Source of the DNA: Bacillota bacterium
Lineage (GTDB): Bacteria > Bacillota > Negativicutes > CTSoil-072
Length of the DNA: 64,000 bases
Reading direction: 5' to 3'
Assembly: GCA_017889545.1 (NCBI GenBank)
Contig: JAGFZV010000010.1
Coordinates: forward strand, 60,610-124,609
The notes under the pieces were generated by a model. It saw only the letters and a program-made list of their open reading frames with translations, was not told the DNA's origin and ran no database searches. Made by a program: the position numbers and the translations under genes. Shown one piece after another: positions 57,685 to 64,000 of the stretch (its first letter is position 1; each line of letters opens with the position of its first letter).

Positions 57685-58618
57685 TGGCATCCTGCCGCGC
57701 CCGCACGGCGGGCGAATTACAGGCATCTTTCTTAGAGATCAGGCAGGGAAAATATTATCGGATGCGGGGCCGGGGCGAGATATATTTGTTTGTCCATGGA
57801 TTACCGACGAGCAGTCTTTATATCCTGTTGGGATAGTTGCCAGGATTATTGACATTCAAGAAGATACCATGGCGGATGAAACGGGAACGGAAACCAGTTT
57901 CTTAACGGTTGTCCTGGAAGGACAGGTGCATGCGCGGTGGCATAGTTTGCAAATACACGGGAATTATGTAGAGTCATCGGATATTGAATTGCTGCACTTT
58001 CAGACGATGCGCAAGGAATACCCGGTGATCTCTGGCGCGGGGTGGGTGCCGCGAGGCGGGTATACGGAGTTTTGCGGAGAAACAGATATCCCAGTGACCA
58101 TCTACGGAATTGATTTGGAAACCAGCCGTGAAGTTAGCATAACGGCAAATTTGGGAGGACTTGTAGGAAAAGAGCAAGCGCATACAATTGAACATGCTAT
58201 GATTCGGGCGCTCTCGACGTATGGTCTTTGTACTGCGCGGACCATGATGGAATCATTGGTTAAGGAGACGACAGAACTTAAACAATCACTTGAGTTCAGT
58301 ATCCGGCATACCATGCCGGAGGCTTTGGGAATTACAGCTAGCGGTATTTGCGGAAATCCACTCACCAATATGGCGCAATTCTATTTGGCACAAGAATTTG
58401 TCGATAATATCAAAGCGGGTAAAAAGCTGAATGATTCGCTTGCAAATGCGCGCAGGGCGACGATGTCGCAATTGACCAGCGATATGGGGTTGAGCATGCA
58501 GCAAGGCTTGCGTACTTTGCAAGGGCTAAAAAAAGGAATGAGTCATGATGATAGTATGTTGAAAATGAATACTTATAAAAAAGTGATACAACGTTTTCCC
58601 TTTGACCCGTGGGGATAA
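57656..58618 (+). CDS. Protein of unknown function downstream of dusB
   Basis: A 320-residue protein. The overlap with dusB (29 nt), in a different frame, suggests coupled expression. I do not recognise a family. The N-terminal ~150 residues are beta-rich (VVLEGQVHARWHSLQIHGNYVESS) and the C-terminal ~170 are helical, with EQAHTIEHAMIRALSTYGLCTARTMMESLVKETTELKQSL and GNPLTNMAQFYLAQEFVDNI as the most conspicuous conserved-looking stretches. The His/Glu/Asp content of the middle (HTIEHAMIR) could form a metal site, but this is a guess. A terminator (58607-58640) overlaps its stop. Confidence 0.7.
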   Translation: MKMVIMPVANGILPRPHGGRITGIFLRDQAGKILSDAGPGRDIFVCPWITDEQSLYPVGIVARIIDIQEDTMADETGTETSFLTVVLEGQVHARWHSLQIHGNYVESSDIELLHFQTMRKEYPVISGAGWVPRGGYTEFCGETDIPVTIYGIDLETSREVSITANLGGLVGKEQAHTIEHAMIRALSTYGLCTARTMMESLVKETTELKQSLEFSIRHTMPEALGITASGICGNPLTNMAQFYLAQEFVDNIKAGKKLNDSLANARRATMSQLTSDMGLSMQQGLRTLQGLKKGMSHDDSMLKMNTYKKVIQRFPFDPWG

Positions 58619-58640
58619 TTTCCCTACGGTTTTCTTTTTT
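58607..58640 (+). terminator. Terminator after the unknown dusB-linked gene
   Basis: A 9-bp stem (CCGTGGGGA/TCCCTACGG, with one G-U pair) with a TAATT loop, and the run TTTTCTTTTTT. The stop codon is inside the loop. Confidence 0.85.
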
Positions 58641-58682
58641 GTAAATTGGTAGTTAACTTGAAAAATAAGGATGAACATGATA

Positions 58683-58720
58683 CAATCTTTATGTGCACAA
58701 TATTGTGTACATAAAGATTG
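58683..58720. promoter_or_regulatory. 38-bp near-perfect palindrome upstream of the HTH regulator
   Basis: Arms CAATCTTTATGTGCACAA (58683-58700) and TTGTGTACATAAAGATTG (58703-58720) pair with one mismatch around a TA centre. It ends where the ribosome binding site GGGGAGGTG (58720-58728) begins. It could be a repressor operator or an RNA hairpin adjoining the ribosome binding site. Confidence 0.7.
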
Positions 58721-58733
58721 GGGAGGTGATGCC

Positions 58734-59255
58734 GTGTTAACGCACATTGGTGATAAAATTATTAACCGGCAAAAGCTTCATCAAGCAATTGACGAAATAC
58801 TCGATTTGCGCAGTCGGGGATTATCGCAGCAGGATGTAGCCAGACAAAGAGGCGTAGACCGTACGTTGATTTCAAGGCTTGAAACGTTAGGAGAGATTCG
58901 CAAGGGCGGGTCGGTTGCGATCATTGGTTTTCCAGTGGAAAACCGGGAAGAATTGAAGACCATGGCGCGACAGGAAGGCGTAGACTATTGTTTTTTGCTT
59001 TCCGAAGCTGAAAGATGGGATTATGTTCAAAGCAAGAGCGGAATAGAATTGTTGAATACAATTATGGAAATTATTTCGACGCTGCGTAAATATGATGTAG
59101 TAATTATTTTGGGGTCAAACATGCGTACCAAGCTGATTGCCACTCTGCTGGATAAAGAAGTCATCGGAGTTGAAATCGGTGAATCTCCGATTGCCGAAGA
59201 CAAATATGTTAATCCGGAAAGCATCAGAAAAATTATCAAACAAATGCATGTTTAG
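58734..59255 (+). CDS. HTH regulator with C-terminal Rossmann-like domain, first gene of the AAR-like cluster
   Basis: A 173-residue protein. The GTG at 58734 follows GGGGAGGTG at normal spacing; the longer frame from 58671 would translate the palindrome and is unlikely. Residues ~20-58 form an HTH (ILDLRSRGLSQQDVARQRGVDRTLISRLETLGE). The C-terminal part (GSVAIIGFPVENREEL... YDVVIILGSNMRTKLIATLL) looks like an alpha/beta sensor domain. Family unknown to me. Directly upstream of two other genes with 12- and 16-nt gaps, so it is likely the regulator of an operon. The 38-bp palindrome in front is its likely operator. Confidence 0.75.
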   Translation: MLTHIGDKIINRQKLHQAIDEILDLRSRGLSQQDVARQRGVDRTLISRLETLGEIRKGGSVAIIGFPVENREELKTMARQEGVDYCFLLSEAERWDYVQSKSGIELLNTIMEIISTLRKYDVVIILGSNMRTKLIATLLDKEVIGVEIGESPIAEDKYVNPESIRKIIKQMHV

Positions 59256-59267
59256 GGCGGGTGTAAA

Positions 59268-60173
59268 ATGAAGAGAGTTGTGAGTATAAGCCTCGGCTCC
59301 TCTAAACGCAATGGTAAAGTAACAGAAAATTTTGGCGGCGAGGCCTTTAGTATAGAACGCATCGGGACGGATGGCGATAAAAATAAAGCGATACAATTAA
59401 TTCGTGATCTGGATGGAACGGTTGATTGTTTTGGCATGGGTGGAACTGATTTATACATTTATGCGGGAAACAAAAGATATACATTTCGAGAATCGGCGAA
59501 GATTGCAGCAGCTGCGAAGCAAACGCCAATTGTCGATGGCAGCGGGATTAAAAACACGCTGGAACGGCGAGTAATCAATTATTTGAATGAAAATAAAATT
59601 TTTCAGTTTCGGGATCGGAAGGTATTGCTGGTATGCGCTGTGGATCGATTTGGCTTGGCAAAGGCATTAGTAGACGCCGGAAGTGATACTGTTTTTGGCG
59701 ACTTAATGTTTGGTCTAGGGTTGCCTTTGCCGATTCGCAATTTGCGCACGCTGAATTTTTTAGCTGCGATTATAGCGCCTGTCATTACGCAATTACCGAT
59801 TTCGCTGTTTTATCCTACCGGAGCCAGTCAAAACGAAATAAAACCTTGTTTCACAGCATATTTCGAAGAGGCGGATGTTATCGCTGGAGACTTTCATTTT
59901 ATTAGGCGCAACATGCCGGAAAAACTGGACGGCAAAATGATTATTACCAATACCGTGACGCAGGAAGACGAACTGCTATTACGACAGAGAGGCGTTAGAA
60001 CCTTGGTAACAACGACGCCTGAAATGGGAGGACGTTCTTTTGGGACAAACATCCTGGAGGCAATATTGGTAGTATTGGCCGGCAAAACGCCAGCACATCT
60101 TACGACGAATGATTATGATCTGATTTTGAATAAAATCGGCATTAAACCGCGAATAAAAATGTTGCGGGATTAA
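59268..60173 (+). CDS. Protein of unknown function, second gene of the AAR-like cluster
   Basis: A 301-residue protein. Conspicuous stretches are SLGSSKRNGKVTENFGG, CFGMGGTDLYIYAGNKRYTF, PIVDGSGIKNTLERRVINYL, and DRFGLAKALVDAGSDTVFGDLMFGLGLPLP; the last ~60 residues contain TTTPEMGGRSFGTNILEAILV. I recall related proteins being labelled quinate 5-dehydrogenase by automatic annotation, which I cannot verify, and I see no conclusive dinucleotide motif. The start follows GGGCGGGTG. It is flanked tightly by the HTH gene and the reductase-like gene, implying a common process. Confidence 0.75.
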   Translation: MKRVVSISLGSSKRNGKVTENFGGEAFSIERIGTDGDKNKAIQLIRDLDGTVDCFGMGGTDLYIYAGNKRYTFRESAKIAAAAKQTPIVDGSGIKNTLERRVINYLNENKIFQFRDRKVLLVCAVDRFGLAKALVDAGSDTVFGDLMFGLGLPLPIRNLRTLNFLAAIIAPVITQLPISLFYPTGASQNEIKPCFTAYFEEADVIAGDFHFIRRNMPEKLDGKMIITNTVTQEDELLLRQRGVRTLVTTTPEMGGRSFGTNILEAILVVLAGKTPAHLTTNDYDLILNKIGIKPRIKMLRD

Positions 60174-60189
60174 GGACGGTGATTTTGGT

Positions 60190-61284
60190 ATGGAAAAATT
60201 TTCATTCATTCTCCATCCACTTACAGCTAGTGATGTTTCACGTAAGTTTCCAATAACAAAAAATTGGTCTGATGGATTTATTGAAAAAATTATTAAATAT
60301 GTTCCACCCTTTAAGGTTTCTCATATTACCGGGGTAGTTTCCCCATACGCCGAATTGGAAGGATGGTTTGTAGGCTGTCCTCTAACATCGCGGCAAATGG
60401 TTGAAATGCCCGAAGAATATGTAATACACAAAATTATAAAGGCGGGAAAAATCGCTGAAAAACTAGGGGCTAAGATCGTTGGGTTAGGAGCATTTACTTC
60501 TGTTGTAGGCGATGCAGGAATAACGATTGCCAATAATCTCAATATCGCGGTTACTTCCGGAAACAGTTATACTGTAGCAACAGCATTGGAAGGAACCCGG
60601 CAGGCAGCCAAACTAATGGGGATTGATATGAAGCGGGCTAATGTAGTTATTATAGGCGCTACTGGTTCGATTGGAGCTGCCTGCGCCCAAGTTCTGGCAA
60701 AAGAGACGACGCGACTGACTTTAGTTGCCCGTACAGAAGCCAAATTGGCAAAACTTTCGGCACAGCTATTGGCCACGGAGGGTATGTCTGTTGACATAAC
60801 AGCGGATGCCAAAACCGCTATACAGACGGCCGATGTAGTCATTACTGTTACAAGTGCAGTCGATTGCATTATTGAGCCGGAAGACTTGAAACCCGGTTCT
60901 GTTGTTTGTGACGTTGCGCGGCCAAGAAATGTATCGCAACGGGTTTTGGAAACGCGCAACGATGTTTTGGTTATCGAAGGCGGGGTTGTTGAGGTTCCGG
61001 GCGATGTAGATTTTGGACTTAATTTTGGGTTTCCTCCAAAAACATCGTATGCTTGTATGGCGGAGACGATGATTTTAGCGTTAGAAAAACGCTATGAAAG
61101 CTTCACGCTAGGTCGTGATTTGAGCGTGAAGCAAATTGAAACTATTCAATATTTAGCCCAAAAACATGGCTTTAAGCTTGCGGGATTCCGCAGTTTTGAA
61201 AGAGCCGTTACACCTCAACAAATCGATATGATCAAACGCAACGCGGAGAAAGTCTGCAAAGCGAGGCGTCAATGCGGGTCTTGA
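60190..61284 (+). CDS. Long-chain acyl-[ACP] reductase-like (AAR family) oxidoreductase
   Basis: A 364-residue protein that aligns by eye with cyanobacterial fatty acyl-ACP reductase (AAR): an FxxHPLTASDVSRKF start, LGAFTSVVGDAGIT, TSGNSYTVATALEGT, the dinucleotide loop GATGSIGAACA (156-166) and ARTEAKLAKL. AAR uses a cysteine to form an acyl-enzyme; here Cys289 sits in ASYACMAETMILALE-like context (TSYACMAETM) and is followed by the matched ESFTLGRDLSVKQIETIQYLAQKHGF tail. Predicted reaction: NADPH-dependent reduction of fatty acyl-ACP/CoA to aldehyde. Databases may call it shikimate dehydrogenase. No aldehyde-deformylating oxygenase is adjacent. Confidence 0.78.
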   Translation: MEKFSFILHPLTASDVSRKFPITKNWSDGFIEKIIKYVPPFKVSHITGVVSPYAELEGWFVGCPLTSRQMVEMPEEYVIHKIIKAGKIAEKLGAKIVGLGAFTSVVGDAGITIANNLNIAVTSGNSYTVATALEGTRQAAKLMGIDMKRANVVIIGATGSIGAACAQVLAKETTRLTLVARTEAKLAKLSAQLLATEGMSVDITADAKTAIQTADVVITVTSAVDCIIEPEDLKPGSVVCDVARPRNVSQRVLETRNDVLVIEGGVVEVPGDVDFGLNFGFPPKTSYACMAETMILALEKRYESFTLGRDLSVKQIETIQYLAQKHGFKLAGFRSFERAVTPQQIDMIKRNAEKVCKARRQCGS

Positions 61285-61299
61285 ATTCGTTAGAAAATA

Positions 61300-61328
61300 T
61301 TGACAAAGCGATTATTTGTGTCTATAAT
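61300..61328 (+). promoter_or_regulatory. Consensus sigma-A promoter upstream of greA
   Basis: TTGACA (61300-61305), a 17-nt spacer and TATAAT (61323-61328): perfect consensus. It lies directly after the AAR-like gene and about 265 nt before the greA start. Confidence 0.8.
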
Positions 61329-61333
61329 AAATT

Positions 61334-61591
61334 AAATGTTGAGGAGTAATTTTATCTCCGGAACACACCTCTTGCAATAGGAAAAAGTGTCAAGTTATCC
61401 ACTTGACACTATTTATATTTTCTTACCTCGCTCTAGGTTAACATCGGGGCTGAATGAAGCCAAATTCATGGATAAATTAAATCAGGTTCAATGACGGCGA
61501 TGCCCGTTTTTGAGCCAAAGGATCACTTATATTGTAGTTTTGCTTGCAGCGTCAGAACGTTAATTTTAAAGAACAAAGGGGAGACAAAATA
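61334..61591 (+). ncRNA. Long structured leader of greA or a separate small RNA
   Basis: No coding region is visible. A perfect 10-bp hairpin AGTGTCAAGT/ACTTGACACT (61386-61410) is followed by the AT-rich ATTTATATTTTC. A TGAAT/ATTCA hairpin lies at ~61451-61469. A short stem-loop with TTTTT is at 61494-61511. The region could be an attenuating leader or a ~180-nt RNA. I do not recognise any known riboswitch, T-box or 6S consensus. Confidence 0.35.
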
Positions 61592-62065
61592 ATGGCAGAA
61601 AAGCAAACCATCCTTACTGAAGAAGGCTTAAGAAAAATAGAATTGAAATTGGAGCAGTTAAAGTCAGTAAGGAGAAGGGAAGTCGCCGAGCGGATTAAAC
61701 AAGCAATTGAGTTTGGTGACATCAGTGAGAATTCCGAATACGAAGATGCTAAAAATGAACAAGCGTTCATTGAAGGCGAAATCATCACTTTGGAAAAAAT
61801 GATTCGCAATGCAAAATTAATTGATGAGAACCAAATTAGTACCGATGTAGTTACGATCGGCGCCAGAGTACAGGTCAAAGATCTTGAAATTGGCGATACC
61901 TTGGAATATACGATCGTTGGCTCGGCAGAAACAGATCCAAGTGAATTGCGCATTTCCAATGAATCGCCGGTCGGCGCTGCCATTTTAGGGCGTGCGGTTG
62001 GAGAAATTGTTGAAGTTAACGTTCCCATGGGGACGTTAAAATATGAAATCCGAAACATTAAATAA
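61592..62065 (+). CDS. greA: Transcription elongation factor GreA
   Basis: A 157-residue factor that rescues backtracked RNA polymerase by stimulating transcript cleavage. Seen: the N-terminal coiled coil (EGLRKIELKLEQLKSVRRREVAERIKQAIEFGDISENSEYEDAKNEQAFIEGEI), with the two acidic tip residues Asp/Glu in GDISENSEYEDAK, and the C-terminal FKBP-like domain (SPVGAAILGRAVGEIVEVNVPMG). ATG 61592 follows AAAGGGGAG; the longer frame from 61544 has no binding site. It lies upstream of lysS, a common arrangement. Confidence 0.97.
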   Translation: MAEKQTILTEEGLRKIELKLEQLKSVRRREVAERIKQAIEFGDISENSEYEDAKNEQAFIEGEIITLEKMIRNAKLIDENQISTDVVTIGARVQVKDLEIGDTLEYTIVGSAETDPSELRISNESPVGAAILGRAVGEIVEVNVPMGTLKYEIRNIK

Positions 62066-62123
62066 TACGATACGTTGTATTTGATAAAACAGAAAACTAA
62101 TAAAGTGGTTGGCAGCATGATAG

Positions 62124-63629
<1,506 letters not shown>

Positions 63630-63656
63630 TTTTTCACAAATGCACGGTAAGGTTGG

Positions 63657-63685
63657 TTGACAACAACTTGGTAGTGTGCTATTAT
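63657..63685 (+). promoter_or_regulatory. rrn promoter P1
   Basis: TTGACA (63657-63662), a 17-nt spacer and TATTAT (63680-63685), in front of the ribosomal RNA leader. Confidence 0.8.
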
Positions 63686-63730
63686 TTAAAAGTCGCTGAC
63701 AAGCGGCGGATAACTTCAGGGTGATAACGC

Positions 63731-63760
63731 TTGACACGCAGTAAAAAAGTGTGTTAAGAT
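63731..63760 (+). promoter_or_regulatory. rrn promoter P2
   Basis: TTGACA (63731-63736), an 18-nt spacer and TAAGAT (63755-63760). Tandem P1/P2 promoters are typical of Firmicutes rrn operons. The leader up to 63930 has the sequence CCTTGAAAACTGAAC and a GCATCGC-GAAA-GCGATGC hairpin (63872-63889). Confidence 0.75.
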
Positions 63761-63930
63761 ATAGCTCCGTGACAGTGCAAGCTGAAGCGGAAAGCCGGTT
63801 GAAACCGAGGCCGGATGTTCCTTGAAAACTGAACAATGTAAGGTTAAAAAAAGCCAGATGTGCGTGGAACCGCATCGCGAAAGCGATGCAACAAATGAAT
63901 TAACTAAGAGCCATCAAAGCTCTGTAATAC

Positions 63931-64000
<70 letters not shown>

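Noticed and set aside
58671..58733. Longer HTH protein starting at an ATG at 58671
   Set aside because: It would translate a 38-bp palindrome, and the GTG at 58734 has a good ribosome binding site.
61329..61591. 6S RNA or T-box in the greA leader
   Set aside because: The ends do not pair as in 6S RNA, and no T-box sequence (GGGTGGNACCGCG) is visible.
61552..62118. 188-residue minus-strand reading frame opposite greA
   Set aside because: It mirrors the codons of the well-supported greA gene and has no ribosome binding site or recognisable motif; overlap shadow.

Overview
The window looks like a chromosome segment of a diderm Firmicute, most likely a Negativicute near Sporomusaceae. Three things point there. 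The gene order is Firmicutes-like: DUF1934-argS-rpoE-pyrG-spo0F; mfd-spoVB-mazG-hup-divIC-yabR-tilS-hpt-ftsH; dusB-greA-lysS-rrn. An RND pump with a lipoprotein-type membrane fusion partner implies an outer membrane. The first 70 nt of a 16S rRNA lie at the right edge. The taxonomic call is an inference. By eye the DNA is of moderate GC, and the pump genes look richer in GC than their surroundings.

Layout. 0-20 kb: a DEAD-box helicase tail, a secreted protein, a VOC protein and a Mop-like molybdate-binding protein, then dapL (-), mutY, an acyl-CoA ligase, an IclR regulator (-) divergent from panB, fhs, a flavoprotein reductase with a nitroreductase, a zinc-ribbon protein, a LysR regulator (-) divergent from a fused purL, an aminotransferase and an E. 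coli-type speD. 20-33 kb: DUF1934-argS-rpoE-pyrG, sppA with a Yip1 membrane protein, a large lipoprotein with deacetylase-like motifs, a Spo0F-like receiver, a cysteine-rich protein, and mfd. 33-37 kb: spoVB-like flippase, mazG/yabN and hup. 37-49 kb: phosphate block phoB, pstB-phoU, phoR (-), pstS, pstC-pstA. A tetR-MFP-RND efflux operon sits between pstS and pstC, and both pump genes carry frameshifting internal deletions. 49-64 kb: divIC, yabR, tilS-hpt, ftsH, birA-bioY, coaX, dusB, an unknown gene, a three-gene cluster (HTH regulator, unknown protein, acyl-ACP-reductase-like protein), greA, lysS and the rrn operon start.

Regulation readable from sequence. Three PHO boxes (11-bp-periodic TTAACA repeats) lie in front of pstB, pstS and pstC, each exactly 20 nt upstream of a -10 hexamer. 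A BirA operator overlaps the birA-bioY promoter. An inverted repeat pair lies between iclR and panB. A 38-bp near-perfect palindrome precedes the HTH/AAR-like cluster. A consensus promoter with a leader of about 260 nt lies before greA. Tandem promoters precede the rrn operon.

The best candidate for an undescribed system is the compact cluster at 58.7-61.3 kb: a palindrome, an HTH regulator, a protein of unknown function, and a homologue of cyanobacterial fatty acyl-ACP reductase that keeps the active-site cysteine context. Sporulation genes usual in this neighbourhood (spoVT, yabP, yabQ, spoIIE) are missing from their expected places, although spo0F and spoVB are present.
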